Below are positions 7,690 to 17,538 of a DNA stretch of 64,000 nt, one piece after another (the first letter of the stretch is position 1; every line of letters starts with the position of its first letter). Under the pieces are notes generated by a model. That model was not told the origin of the DNA and did not search any database. It was given only the letters and a program-made list of their open reading frames with translations. This DNA comes from [Actinomadura] parvosata subsp. kistnae (GTDB lineage Bacteria > Actinomycetota > Actinomycetes > Streptosporangiales > Streptosporangiaceae): positions 682,001-746,000 of the forward strand of contig NZ_OOHJ01000006.1 in assembly GCF_900323885.1 (NCBI RefSeq), in the 5' to 3' direction. The position numbers and the translations under genes were made by a program.

Positions 7690-8045
7690 GCGGGTGGGCA
7701 CGAGGGAACGGTCGCGGCCAACCACCTCCGTTTGCGCACCGACGTCGACAAACGCGCCGTCATCCTGCCCGGCCGGATCCTCCTCCTCGCCCGGGTCGGC
7801 CGTCTTCGCGATCAGGGCGAGCATCCGCGCCACCGCCTCGGCGGGGATCCGACCGCAGATCCTCGCGGTCAGCGCCTGCTCGGCCTGCCGCAGCCGATCC
7901 CGCGTCGGCGGCTCAATCCGCTCCTCCCTCAAGTGCGCCAGCAACTGCTCGCGCACCCGATCGACCTGCCGCTCCTCACACACCTCGACGGCCAGCCACT
8001 GCGCAGCCTTCTCCGCATCGGCCGCCGAGCACTGGGCATCGGCGT
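7690..8045 (-). pseudogene. Tn3-family transposase N-terminal (DUF4158) fragment
   Basis: On the minus strand the peptide VREQLLAHLREERIEPPTRDRL, followed by ICGRIPAEAVARMLALI, is typical of the DUF4158 domain at the N-terminus of Tn3-family transposases. Neither the start of the domain nor the DDE part is present, and no 38-bp Tn3 ends are seen. It is a stranded fragment inside the mosaic. Confidence 0.5.
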
Positions 8046-8270
8046 GGTCCTCTTTCCCTTCTTCCAGGCCGTACTCGGCTGGTCGGGCCTGCTGCCCACG
8101 GTCGCGATGATGCCGATGGCCCTCGCGATGATGATGTCCTCCGGCCTGGCCCCCAAGCTGGCCGCAGGAATCGGCGCTCGCATGACTACGGTGGCGGGCA
8201 TCGCACTGGCCGGCGTCGGCATGGCGCTCATGGCCCTGCTCGTCTCCGTCAGCGGCGGCTACCTCTCCGT
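8040..8270 (+). pseudogene. internal fragment of an EmrB/QacA-type MFS transporter
   Basis: The frame reads LGIGVVLFPFFQAVLGWSGL and continues with MMPMALAMMMSSGLAPKL and TTVAGIALAGVGMALMALLV, three hydrophobic helices with the loop pattern of the second half of DHA2 drug transporters. It runs without a stop into the response-regulator fragment that follows. The two meet at the peptide LPGL, shared by both families. Confidence 0.5.
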
Positions 8271-8769
8271 CCTGCCCGGCCTGCACGGCGACGCGGTGTG
8301 CCGCCGGCTCGTCCAGCGGGGGGTGTCGCGGGTGCTGATGCTGACCGCGTCCGACGCCGTTGAGGACCGAGTAGGCGGACTGATGCTGGGCGCGGACGAC
8401 TACCTGGGCAAGCCGTTCGCGTTCTCCGAGCTGGTCGCCAGGGTACACGCCCTGATATGGCGCAGCGCACCGGCCCGCCCGCCGGTGCTGCGCGCCGCCG
8501 GCGTGACCCTGGACCTGGCCCGGCGCAGCGCCGAGCGGGACGGGCGGCTGCTGCGCCTGACGCCCAAGGAGTTCGGCGTGCTCGAGCAACTGCTCGCCGC
8601 CAGTGGTGACGTGGTCAGCGCGGAAACCCTCCTGGACAAGGTGTGGGACGAGCACGCGGACCCGTTCACCAACGCGGTCCGGATCACCGTCGGCACGCTG
8701 CGCCGCAAGCTCGGCGACCCGCCGCTGATCGAGACCGTCACCGGCGCCGGCTACCGAATCGGAGGGTGA
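8271..8769 (+). pseudogene. OmpR-family response regulator lacking its N-terminus
   Basis: The receiver domain begins only at LPGLHGDAVCRRL, just after the position of the phospho-acceptor Asp, so the acidic pocket and the phosphorylation site are missing. The rest is well preserved: MLTASD, GADDYLGKPFAFSEL with the conserved Lys, and a full winged-helix domain ending VTGAGYRIGG. The upstream frame is MFS sequence. It cannot act as a phosphorylation switch and may not be translated at all. The histidine kinase follows after 3 bases. Confidence 0.7.
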
Positions 8770-8772
8770 GGG

Positions 8773-9982
8773 GTGGTCCGACTCTGGATGGGCCGGTTGA
8801 CCGCCCGGGCCCGGCTCACTCTGCTGCAGACCGCCCTGGTGCTGACCGCCGGCGCCGCGCTGACCGGGTTGACCTACCTGCTGATGCGCCGCGGCACCTT
8901 CTTCACCCGCCTGGACCGGAGCGGCTCTGACCCATCGGGCACTGACCCGCCGATGCCGACACCGGCCGAGGACCTGCAAGTTTTCGCCGACCTGGTGCAG
9001 GCCGACACCCTGTCCGCGCTGCTGCCCCAGGCCGCTCTGGCGCTCATCGTGGTGACCGCCCTGGCCGCCGTACTCGGCTGGCTGGTGGCCGGCCGGGTGC
9101 TGCGCCCGATCCGCGTCATCTCCTCCACCGCCCGGCAGCTGTCGGCTGAGAACCTCACCGATCAACACCCCCGCCGACGAACTGTCGGCATTGGCGGGCA
9201 CGGTCAACGACATGCTCGACCGCATCCAACGCGGCGTCGCCGAGCGGGACCGCATCCTGGACAGCCAGTGGCTGTTCACCGCCAACGCCGCTCACGAGCT
9301 GCGCACCCCGCTGATCACCGCCCGCACCGCGATCGACGTCACTCTGGACGGGCATCCCAGCCGTGCCGAGTTGCTCGCGATGGCCGGTGACGTGCGCGGC
9401 GCCGTCGAGCACATGCAGCGCGTCCTGAATGGGCTGTTGCTGCTGGCGCGCAGCCAGGCCGGGCTCGCGGCGCGGGAGCCGGTCGACTTGGCCGCTGTGG
9501 CGGCCGCCGCCCTCGACGCCGCCGGAGCGCGGGCGGCTGTCGCCGGCATCGCCGTACGATCCGAGTTTCAGCCGACATCGGTCACCGGCGACCCCATCCT
9601 GCTCGAACGCATGATCGGCAACCTGGTCGACAACGCCATCCGCTACAACCGACCGGGCGGGCACATGGCCGTCGCGACGGGCCCGGCGGATGGGCGCGCC
9701 GTGCTGCGGATCTCCAACACCGGCCGACACATCTCGCCCGGCGAGGCGGAGAAGCTGCTCGAACCGTTCCTGCATGGGCAGGGCACCCGCATCCGCACCG
9801 AGGGTCTGGGGTTGGGACTGTCGATCGTGCGCGCGGTCACCCTCGCTCACCAGGGACGGATCACGGTCGACGCCCGCACCGGCGGCGGCCTCGACATCAC
9901 CGTCGACTTCCCGCAGAACCCGGTGACGAAGGACGCGAGATCGCAGGATACCGATTCACTTCAGGAAACGGCCCTTCCGTGA
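8773..9982 (+). pseudogene. sensor histidine kinase broken by a frameshift near 9160
   Basis: The first frame encodes two membrane helices (ARLTLLQTALVLTAGAALTG and AALALIVVTALAAVLGWLVA) and the start of HAMP (GRVLRPIRVISSTARQLSAENL). The second frame resumes with PADELSALAGTVNDMLDRI, the HisKA box AAHELRTPLITAR, the N-box NLVDNAIRYN and the G2 box TEGLGLGLSIV, ending at 9982. All catalytic parts are present, but a one-base shift separates sensor and kinase. Its partner regulator is also truncated, so the system is dead unless the indel is a sequencing error. Confidence 0.72.
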
Positions 9983-9992
9983 AGTAATCTGC

Positions 9993-11166
9993 ATGCCTCA
10001 CCAGACGCCCAGGTCGGCCGACCCGTCCCCCGGATCGGATCACGCCGAAATCACCTCACGAAAGGTGGTCGGGCTCTCCGAGCGCCTCGATCCGGCCGAC
10101 GACAGCCTCACCACCTGGAGCGAGCGCTACCTCGACCTGGCCGTGCGCGGAGTCCGCTCGGCGGAGGTCGCCGGAAAGATCACCCGCCACCTCGCGCGAT
10201 TCATCGCGTGGATGACGAGCGGGCTCGGCCACGACCGGCTCTCGGCCGTCACCCCGCGCGAAGTCGCCGTCTGGCGCGACCACCTGGCCGCCGCCGGCAA
10301 CCCCGGCCGCGACGGCAAGGGGGAGCCGATGGCCGCCGCAACCGTCAACAACCACCTCGCGCACCTGTCGGCACTGTTCACCTGGATCACCGCGCACGCC
10401 CCCGCCGGGCTGCTCCGACACGGCGACCCGACCAAGAAGGTCACCGCGCTGCCACTGCCCACCCCGCAGGTGCGTGCCCTGGCTGCCGCCCAGGTCCGCA
10501 CTATCAAGAACGTCGTGGACCGGATCGAGACCTTCCACGAGCTCAAAAGGCCGCCGCCACCGCTGCACCAGCGCGCGGGTGCACGCCCACGCCCGCCCGG
10601 TCCGCGACCGCGCCATCATCTACCTGCTGCTCGGCGCCGGCCTGCGCCGCGCCGAGTTGGTCGGCCTGGACCTGCAGCAGCTCGAGCCCGCCGATCCCGA
10701 TCGGCTGCGCCAGGTCAAAAAGGCCCGCCTGACCGGCGTGCGCGGCAAGGGCCGTACCAGCCGCACCGTGTTCCTCGGCCGCGACGCCCGCCAGGCGCTG
10801 GCCGACTACCTGGAGTACGAACGGCCCGGCGACGCGGCCGCCAGCACCGGCCCGGCCGCGCTGTTCCTCTCAGCCGCCTCCATCGCCGCCCGCCACCCCG
10901 ACGGGCGCATGTCCCCGCGGTCGATCAACACCATCGTCAGCGAGATCGGCCGCCTGCACGACGCCCAGATGCTCGATCCCGACCGCAAGTTCGGCTCCCT
11001 GCGCCCACACGACGCCCGCCACACCTTCGCCTTCCAACTCTCCCAGGCCTCCGGCCACAACCGCGCCGAACTCGAACGCCGCCTCGGCCACGCCAATGAC
11101 CGCTACCTGCGCCTGTACACCAACCCACCCGACGACATCGCTGCCGGCTACGTCGAAGACCTATGA
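9993..11166 (+). pseudogene. tyrosine recombinase/integrase with a frameshift near 10560
   Basis: The first frame gives the SAM-like core-binding domain (GKITRHLARFIAWMTSGLG, VNNHLAHLSALFTWI). After the shift the catalytic domain reads on with GAGLRRAELVGL (first Arg), RPHDARHTFAFQL (His-x-x-Arg), LERRLGHAND (His) and RYLRLYTNPP (Tyr). All active-site residues are present, total about 390 residues. Adjacent sequence shows no clear attachment site, so its element cannot be delimited. Confidence 0.75.
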
Positions 11167-11534
11167 CCACGAGGCTTGAGCGCCCTGACAAAACCAGTGA
11201 GTCGACATGGGGCATGAGGCGCAGGCTCGCAACGGCCCTCCGATCACGGTGGCTCCTGCCGTCAGGACTGACCACGACAAATAGCGACCCCAAAGTCACG
11301 TCATCAAACGATCCAAGTCACAACCGAGGGGCAGGGCGGCACGCACCAGCCGGGCAGCGCGGACAAGACAGTGATGGGGCCTCTGGCCAGGCTCCTATGA
11401 AGTCACAGGTGCCGCGTCCGGTAAGTGCACACGAGCGCTTCCCGGCCAGGGCCGACAGATCCCGTTGAGGACCACAAGGTCAGTCAGGCGCTGGGTCAGC
11501 CCCTGCCGGGAAGCGCTCATCTACATCATCACTG
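11167..11534. other. no recognisable gene
   Basis: I see no coding signal, repeat or structured RNA in this stretch after the integrase. Composition is less GC-rich than the neighbouring genes. Confidence 0.5.
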
Positions 11535-11722
11535 TCAGTCGCGATCTTGCCGGGGTCGTGCATCGCACGGGCTGTCCGCCAGCGCTCCAGGTGGGCCGAT
11601 AACTTGCGGTCCAGGCCGGTGACGCGCAGGGTCTTGAGCAGCAGCAGGCTCCCGGCATGAGACAGCAGTCCGGTGCCGTCCTCGGAGGCGGTGATGGTGC
11701 GCTGGGAAGCGATGGTCTTCAC
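11535..11722 (-). pseudogene. IS1380-family transposase N-terminal fragment
   Basis: The peptide GTGLLSHAGSLLLLKTLRVTG, followed by WRTARAMHDPGKI, is the characteristic start of IS1380 transposases. The frame is cut after about 60 residues and the DDE domain is absent. The fragment marks an old insertion later removed or rearranged. Confidence 0.6.
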
Positions 11723-11887
11723 GTGAAGAGTGCTTCTCGATCTGGCGTGGACAGGACTCTAGACCAGCCCCATCCTCCCAGCTCGGAGGCACTTTTCTCA
11801 TACAGAGGATCAACCCGCGCGAAATTCACCGTGAAAGCCCGAGGTTAGCGACTTGAGCTTCAACCCGGCCGCCCTCCCGCAGGACCG

Positions 11888-13102
11888 CTAATCGACCAGT
11901 GCCTGGTACACAAGCGGGCGGAGCTGACCGAAGATGGGCTGGACGCTGGAGGGGATGCACTGAGACAGGAAGATCACAGTGAGCTCCTCTGCGGGATCCA
12001 CCCAGAACGCTGTCCCCGCCGCTCCGCCCCAGCTGTACTCACCCTCCGTGCCCAGGTCCTTCTGCTTGGCGGCATCCTGGACGACGGCGAAGCCGAGCCC
12101 GAACCCCGTGCCGCCGTTGGAGATCTCGGAGAATACCCGCTGGCCGAACTCCTCCAGGTCGACGCCACCGGGAAGGTGGTTGCGCGTCATGTAGGCGACC
12201 GTGCGCGGGCTGAGAACACGAGCTCCCTCGAGTTCCCCGCCGCGCAGCAACATCTGCGTGAATCGGTGGTAGTCGCCCGCGGTGGAGATCAGCCCGTGCC
12301 CGCCCGACAACAGCGTGGGCTGTAGCGGCGGGGGCGGGATCGGCACCAGACGCCCCTCCGGCGCCTGGCCGTACAAGGTGGCCATGCGCTGGGGATCGGT
12401 GGGTTCGAACCCGGTCTCGTGCATTCCGAGCGGCTCGAAGATCCGCTCGGCGAGGAACCGGTCGAGCGGCAGGCCGGAGATCACCTCGATGAGCCTGCCG
12501 AGCACGTCGGTGGCGACCGAGTAGTTCCACTGCGATCCCGGCTCGAACAGCAGCGGCAACGCGGCCCACCGTTCCACGCACCCGGCCAGGTCCAGTCCGG
12601 TCGGGTAGGGGCCGTCGAACCCCGCCGCACGGTACATTTCGTCCACTACGCTCTGGCGGTAGAACTCGTATGTCAGGCCCGCCGTGTGGGTGAGCAGATG
12701 CCACACACGGATCGGCTCCGTCGCCGGTCGTGTGGAGGGTGCGGCCGCAGGCCCGCTCTCGTAGACACGCATGTCCGCAAATTCCGGAAGATATTTGGCC
12801 ACAGGGTCGGTGAGCAGCAGCCTCCCTTCCTCGTACAGAGTCATCACCGCCACCGACGTGACCGGCTTCGACATGGAGTAGATCCGGAACAAGGTGTCCT
12901 GCTCGACGGGCAGTCCGGCCGCGATGTCGCGACTGCCGTGGGCCGACAGGTGCGCGATCTCACCCCTTCGGCTGATCAGGAGCAGCCAGCCGGGCCACCG
13001 GCCGTCATCCGTTCCTGCGGCGAAGTACCTGTCGATCCGGGCCAGCCGCCCAGGATCGAACCCGACCTTCGCGGGGGGACACGTCACGGATACTGCACTC
13101 AC
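11888..13102 (-). CDS. serine hydrolase, beta-lactamase class C / EstB-like
   Basis: A 404-residue protein of the penicillin-binding-protein-like serine hydrolase family. The nucleophile motif SMSK is at residues 76-79 (FRIYSMSKPVTSVAV), the second motif is in QWNYSVATDVLG (about 190), and a C-terminal strand in EYSWGGAAGTAFWVDP takes the place of the KTG motif. No signal peptide is evident, so it is probably a cytosolic esterase or amidase rather than a secreted beta-lactamase. It is divergent from a TetR gene, and paired 16-bp palindromes lie between them, so it is probably repressed by that regulator and induced by a small ester or drug. Confidence 0.85.
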   Translation of the reverse strand: MSAVSVTCPPAKVGFDPGRLARIDRYFAAGTDDGRWPGWLLLISRRGEIAHLSAHGSRDIAAGLPVEQDTLFRIYSMSKPVTSVAVMTLYEEGRLLLTDPVAKYLPEFADMRVYESGPAAAPSTRPATEPIRVWHLLTHTAGLTYEFYRQSVVDEMYRAAGFDGPYPTGLDLAGCVERWAALPLLFEPGSQWNYSVATDVLGRLIEVISGLPLDRFLAERIFEPLGMHETGFEPTDPQRMATLYGQAPEGRLVPIPPPPLQPTLLSGGHGLISTAGDYHRFTQMLLRGGELEGARVLSPRTVAYMTRNHLPGGVDLEEFGQRVFSEISNGGTGFGLGFAVVQDAAKQKDLGTEGEYSWGGAAGTAFWVDPAEELTVIFLSQCIPSSVQPIFGQLRPLVYQALVD

Positions 13103-13226
13103 GACAACCTCCGGTCGCTTCAGGTTCTCTGATCAAAAGATGAGCCGCAGCCCGGCGGGGCCCAGCTGCTGCACGGATCGGCCAACGGCGCCCGTGCAAG
13201 ATTCGGCACAGTCATCGACGGCTTCA

Positions 13227-13264
13227 TGATACGAACGTATCACAGTCATGATACGGCTGTATCA
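13227..13264. promoter_or_regulatory. paired TetR operators between hydrolase and regulator
   Basis: TGATACGAACGTATCA (13227-13242) and TGATACGGCTGTATCA (13249-13264) share the arms TGATAC/GTATCA and are centred 22 bp apart, two helical turns. They lie between the divergent hydrolase and TetR genes, the second only 8 bases before the TetR start. Cooperative binding of two TetR dimers is the natural reading. Confidence 0.72.
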
Positions 13265-13271
13265 TGACTGG

Positions 13272-13856
13272 GTGCCGACGAAAGTGGACCACGAAGAACG
13301 CCGCCATCAGATCGCCGAGGCCGTCGTGCGTATCGCCGCCTCGCGCGGCCTCCAGGCGGCCAGCATGCGCGAAGTCGCCGCCGAGGCGGGCGTTTCGCTT
13401 CGGCTGGTGCAGTACTACTTCCACACCAAGCAGGAATTGCTCGCCTGGGTGCTCGCCTACCTGGGCCAGCAGCTCGGCCGGCGGATGACACGCGCGGTGG
13501 CCGCACAGCCCGCGTCCCCCCGGACCTTCCTGTACGCGGCGCTGACCGCGCTCCTGCCCACCGATGAGGAGAGCCGCCGCATCGTCCTGGCCTACGCCGC
13601 GCACTTCACGCTCACCCTCACCGATCCCGACCAGGAGCCCGGCCTGTCCTACGCCAACGCCCTGCGCGACCTCGTGGCCGAGCGGTTCGGCCAGGCCAGG
13701 GTGAACGGAGACCCCAGCACCAAGGCCGCCATAGCACTCGCCCTGGTATCCGGACTGCAGCTGAGCGTGCTCGCCGGTCAGCACACGGGCGAGGAGGCGG
13801 TGGCGCTGCTCACCAGCCACCTCGACGAGGCGTTCCGCACCCCGGGCGCCGCCTGA
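13272..13856 (+). CDS. TetR-family transcriptional regulator
   Basis: A 194-residue regulator. The N-terminal helix-turn-helix is VRIAASRGLQAASMREVAAEAGVSLRLVQYYFHTKQELL (about 16-56), followed by an effector domain with a SdiA-regulated BetI-like C-terminus. GTG 13272 was chosen because the longer ATG at 13248 would start inside the operator. The short distance between operator and start implies tight autoregulation. It probably controls the divergent serine hydrolase. Confidence 0.82.
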   Translation: MPTKVDHEERRHQIAEAVVRIAASRGLQAASMREVAAEAGVSLRLVQYYFHTKQELLAWVLAYLGQQLGRRMTRAVAAQPASPRTFLYAALTALLPTDEESRRIVLAYAAHFTLTLTDPDQEPGLSYANALRDLVAERFGQARVNGDPSTKAAIALALVSGLQLSVLAGQHTGEEAVALLTSHLDEAFRTPGAA

Positions 13857-14086
13857 GCAAGGCTCAGGCGGCGCTGCGGCTGGCGCTGGCCGTCACCCGC
13901 AACCGCGGCCCGGTCGGCAAGGAAGAGTTCGACGCCGTACGGCAGGCGGGGCTGAGCGAGGAGGAGATCGTGGAAGTGATCGCCAACGTCGCCCGCAACA
14001 TCTTCACCAACTACGTCAATGAGGCACTCGACGTCGAGGTGGAATGGCCGCTGGTCACCCCCTTCAGGAACGCGGTGCGGAGCTGA
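13857..14086 (+). pseudogene. C-terminal fragment of a carboxymuconolactone decarboxylase
   Basis: The frame ending at TGA 14084-14086 reads ALRLALAVTRNRGPVGKEEF and GLSEEEIVEVIANVARNIFTNYVN, the second half of an AhpD-like helical bundle. The CxxC-bearing first half is missing and the frame starts inside the end of the TetR gene, so this is the remnant left after a deletion. It is the second of three decarboxylase-family sequences in the window. Confidence 0.6.
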
Positions 14087-14289
14087 GACTCAGCGGCTCG
14101 CTCCGGGCACCTGACCGTTCCGCCTCCAGGCGGTCGGCGACACCCTGACCTTCGGCTGGTCACTCGGGTGCGCCTTCACGATCACCTCGTGATGGTGCCG
14201 GTACGGCCCACGCCGAAACTGAAGGCGCGAGCCGTACCGGAAATCGGGCGAGATCCGCACCGTCGAAACCACACGGCCCAGAACTGGAC

Positions 14290-15163
14290 AACCTCGAGAT
14301 CACGAACAGCGGCACCGTCTACGTGTCGAACTTCGCACGCGGCAACGTCGGGCAGGCGGACCCGAAACCCGGGAAACTCGTACCCGTGCTCCCGGACGGC
14401 CCGTTGTCGGCGCCGGTCTCGCTGAACCCCTGGCGACGGCGGTTTCGTTGCCGGTGACCTGACGTCGGTCGTCAAGATCAGCTCTTCCGGCGTGGTCGAC
14501 CGCGTCTCCCGGTTCGTTCTGGACGACAATCAGATGCTCACCCCGGGAGCCCTGCAGATCGGCCGCGACGTCTACCTGACCGACTGGCTCTCCGGCGGAA
14601 AGATCTCCAAGCTGAATCTCGACACGGGCACCCGTTCGACCGTGGCCAGCGGTTTCGTGGCTCCTGGCATCTGCGTCAAGGCCCGAACAGCACGCTGCTG
14701 GTGAGCGACCACGGGCTCGGTCAGGTGCTCTCGGTGCCGATCGACGGCTCGGGGTCCTCGACGCCGCTGCTGACCAGCCTCGACTCCGTCGGGGGCCTCT
14801 CGCCTTCGACGCCTCGCGCGGGGTGGCTATGGGTCGGAAAGCGACAACGGAACCGTGGTGAGCGTTCCGGTGTCCGGTGGGACGCCGACAGTCGTGGCGA
14901 CCGGGCTGTCCACCCCCGAAGGCATGGCCGTGCAGCAAGATGGAAGTCTGCTCGTGGCCGAAGCGGCCACCGGTTTCATCACGCGCATCGATCCGTCTAA
15001 CGGTGCGAAAGCGACCGTCGCCAGCGGGTTCAACATGGACATCCGCGGTTTCAGCCTGTTGCCCTTCGTCAACTACACGGCGGATGTCGCCACGCTCAAG
15101 AAAGGCAACATCGTGGTGAGCAACCCCGCGGACGGGAGCGTCACGACACTGATCCCCAGCTGA
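14290..15163 (+). pseudogene. decayed NHL/SMP-30-like beta-propeller protein
   Basis: Repeated blades are readable in changing frames: NSGTVYVSNFARGNV, then GALQIGRDVYLTDWLSGGKI, LVSDHGLGQVLSVPIDGSG, and finally LSTPEGMAVQQDGSLLVAEAATG with GNIVVSNPADGSVTTLIPS before the stop. At least three frame changes (near 14440, 14690 and 14830) break the gene. No start or signal peptide is identifiable. The original was probably a secreted or cytosolic six-bladed propeller of the gluconolactonase-like group. Confidence 0.6.
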
Positions 15164-16238
15164 ACCTTTCGAGGGGCGCGTGGCTCAACCGAGTTGAACG
15201 GACGCCGGAGTCTCCCTTCCGATTTGGGTTGCGAGAGTGCCTGAGGGCAGCCCGTCGCGTGCAGAAGCCACGTGTGCGTCTGCGCGTGTCATGCCCCGAC
15301 CAGGGTGCCGATGAGGGGTAGCGGGCAGCGGCTGGCGTCCGGGACCCATTCCCGTCGATGCATCGGACGGCTCCGGTCATGCAGATGGGCCGGATGGTGT
15401 CGCATACTTTTCGGTGCGGTATCGAGATCGGCCAACGGTGCGAGACGTGCGCTCGCTGCTGGCCATCGGGGCCTGACCGGCGGGGAGTCGCGAACGACGA
15501 CAGCCCTGCCACACGTCGACAAGGGGCGCGGTTAGCGATGACGGCACCCGCCATCCAGTTCCTGGACACTCTCCGCGCTGACTTCGCCGCTGATGGCCAC
15601 CACGGCCAGGTAGAAGGCGATGCTCACCACAACGCAGCGGGCTTGATGGCTGATGAACTGCTGCTGCTCCTCTGTCGAGGCCGTGTACAGCAGGCGCCGC
15701 CATCATGAGCGCCCTACTCGTCTACATCGCCTTCCGCGACCCCAAGAACACCCCCTCCGCGGTCGCGGACGAGACAGACCCCGCTGAGGCTGTCTCCGCT
15801 GGCTGACCGCACAAGAGCCGGGCCGCAGCCGGAAGCAAAGGCAGAACCACCCCGCCCCTGTCAACAACGCTCGTGGTCAATACGGCTAGCTGCTCTCGTG
15901 TGAACAGGCGGGAATTCGGAGTATCGAATAGTTGGCCACTACTGGTCTGGCAGATGAATTCCAGGTGCGCAAATGACACCTGAGGTAGTAGACGTTGTCT
16001 TTGATGATCTTCCTGCCTTGAAATGGCGGCTTCCGGGCCTCGGTCGCCCGCCCCGGCGGAGAAGGCCTCGCCATCCAGGCCATGCAGGGAGGTTCACAAG
16101 ATCCTCAAATAGAGGCAACCGTCCGCATTGCCATACTCAGGGACGCGGCAGTGCTGGAGATGACGGTGATTAGACAGCGCCCTTCGGGCAGGGGTCGCTG
16201 CGAACTCTCACATTACTCACACAGTCGCATGCGATGAC
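15164..16238. other. gene-poor stretch with small remnants
   Basis: I find no convincing gene. A 33-codon frame at 15705-15806 (MSALLVYIAFRDPKNTPSAV) looks like the C-terminal tail of a membrane transporter and has no ribosome-binding site. The rest has lower GC content and no domain, repeat or RNA fold that I can name. It forms the left border of the glycosyltransferase block. Confidence 0.4.
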
Positions 16239-16280
16239 TTGTCCCATGACAGATTCGCGAGCGGGCAAGCGGTGACGCGC

Positions 16281-17531
16281 ATGACGGACAACGCCGTGGC
16301 CGCGCGAGGCGGCGCCTCCCTGCCTCCCGGGTTGACCGCGACGGTGGAGATCGTGGTCCCCGTGTACAACGAGGAGCGGGCGCTGCCCGGCTGCATCGAT
16401 GTTCTCCATGACTATCTCAAGCGGTGTTTCCCGTTCGAGTGGACGATCACAGTGGTGGACAACGCCAGCACCGATCGAACCCCGGTGGTCGCCGCTGAGC
16501 TGGCCGACCGCCATCGGGGTGAGGTCCGGCTGCTGCGGCTGGAGCGCAAAGGGCGGGGCCTGGCGCTGCGCACGGCGTGGGCGCGCAGCCAGGCCGACGT
16601 CGTGGTGTACATGGACGTCGATCTGTCGACCGGCCTGGACGCCCTGCTGCCGCTGACGGCGTCGCTGGTCAACGGGCACTCCGACGTGGCAATCGGCTCC
16701 CGGCTGGCGCGCGGCGCCCGTACGTTGCGGGGGCCGCGCAGGGAGATCATCTCGCGGGCGTACAACGCGTTGATCAGGATGACGCACGGGGTGGGGTTCA
16801 CCGACGCGCAGTGCGGGTTCAAGGCCGCCCGGACGGAGGTGGTGCGCCCGCTGCTGGAGAAGGTGGAGGACGACGGGTGGTTCTTCGACACCGAGTTGCT
16901 GCTGCTCGCCGAGCACAACGGGCTGCGCGTGCAGGAGGTGCCCGTGGACTGGGTGGAGGACGTCGACAGCCGGGTCCAGGTCGTCTCCACCGCCCTCGAC
17001 GACATCAAGGGTCTGATCCGGGTCGCCAGGGCCAAGGCGTCGGGCGCGGCCCGCGTCCCTGGCCTGCCGCGCCGCCCCGAGCCGCGCGCCGCGCACCCGG
17101 ACGCCGTGCTGGCCCCGCACAGTGACGGCGGCTTGTTGTGGCAGGTGCTGTCGTTCGGGGCGATCGGGGTGCTGTCCACGGTGGCGCACCTGGGCCTATA
17201 CGCGCTGCTGCGCATGTGGCTGCCCGTGCTACTGGCGAACCTGCTGGCGTTGACCGTCACCACCATGCTCAACACCGAGGCCAACCGCCGCTTCACCTTC
17301 ACCGCCGCCCGGGGCTCCACCACGCGTACGCACCTGCTGGGGCTGGTGGTGTTCGCCCTGTACTACGCGGTGACCTCCGGCGCGCTGCTGGTCCTGCACG
17401 CCGTCACCCCCGATCCGGCGCGCCTGCTGGAGCTGACGGTGCTGATCTGCGCCTGCGTGCTGGGCACGGCCGGGCGATTCCTCCCGCTGCGCGGCTGGGT
17501 CTTCCGCCGCGCCTCCACCTCCGAGAGCTGA
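16281..17531 (+). CDS. bifunctional GT2 glycosyltransferase / GtrA-family membrane protein
   Basis: An N-terminal GT2 domain (EIVVPVYNEERALPG; VVDNASTDRT; nucleotide-binding VVYMDVDLSTG; QCGFKAARTEVVRPLL) is fused to a C-terminal GtrA domain of four membrane helices (FGAIGVLSTVAHLGLYALL to CACVLGTAGRFLPLRGWVF). This is the layout of polyprenyl-phosphate sugar synthases joined to a flippase-like partner, so it probably loads a sugar onto a lipid carrier and helps turn it outward. ATG 16281 gives 416 residues; GTG 16272 is an alternative. The gene lies 7 bases before a GT39 enzyme that could use the lipid-linked sugar. Confidence 0.85.
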   Translation: MTDNAVAARGGASLPPGLTATVEIVVPVYNEERALPGCIDVLHDYLKRCFPFEWTITVVDNASTDRTPVVAAELADRHRGEVRLLRLERKGRGLALRTAWARSQADVVVYMDVDLSTGLDALLPLTASLVNGHSDVAIGSRLARGARTLRGPRREIISRAYNALIRMTHGVGFTDAQCGFKAARTEVVRPLLEKVEDDGWFFDTELLLLAEHNGLRVQEVPVDWVEDVDSRVQVVSTALDDIKGLIRVARAKASGAARVPGLPRRPEPRAAHPDAVLAPHSDGGLLWQVLSFGAIGVLSTVAHLGLYALLRMWLPVLLANLLALTVTTMLNTEANRRFTFTAARGSTTRTHLLGLVVFALYYAVTSGALLVLHAVTPDPARLLELTVLICACVLGTAGRFLPLRGWVFRRASTSES

Positions 17532-17538
17532 CCGACTG

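Noticed and set aside
7507..9285. 592-codon minus-strand ORF
   Set aside because: Apart from the short Tn3 DUF4158 segment it is the complement of the response-regulator and kinase genes and has no domain of its own.
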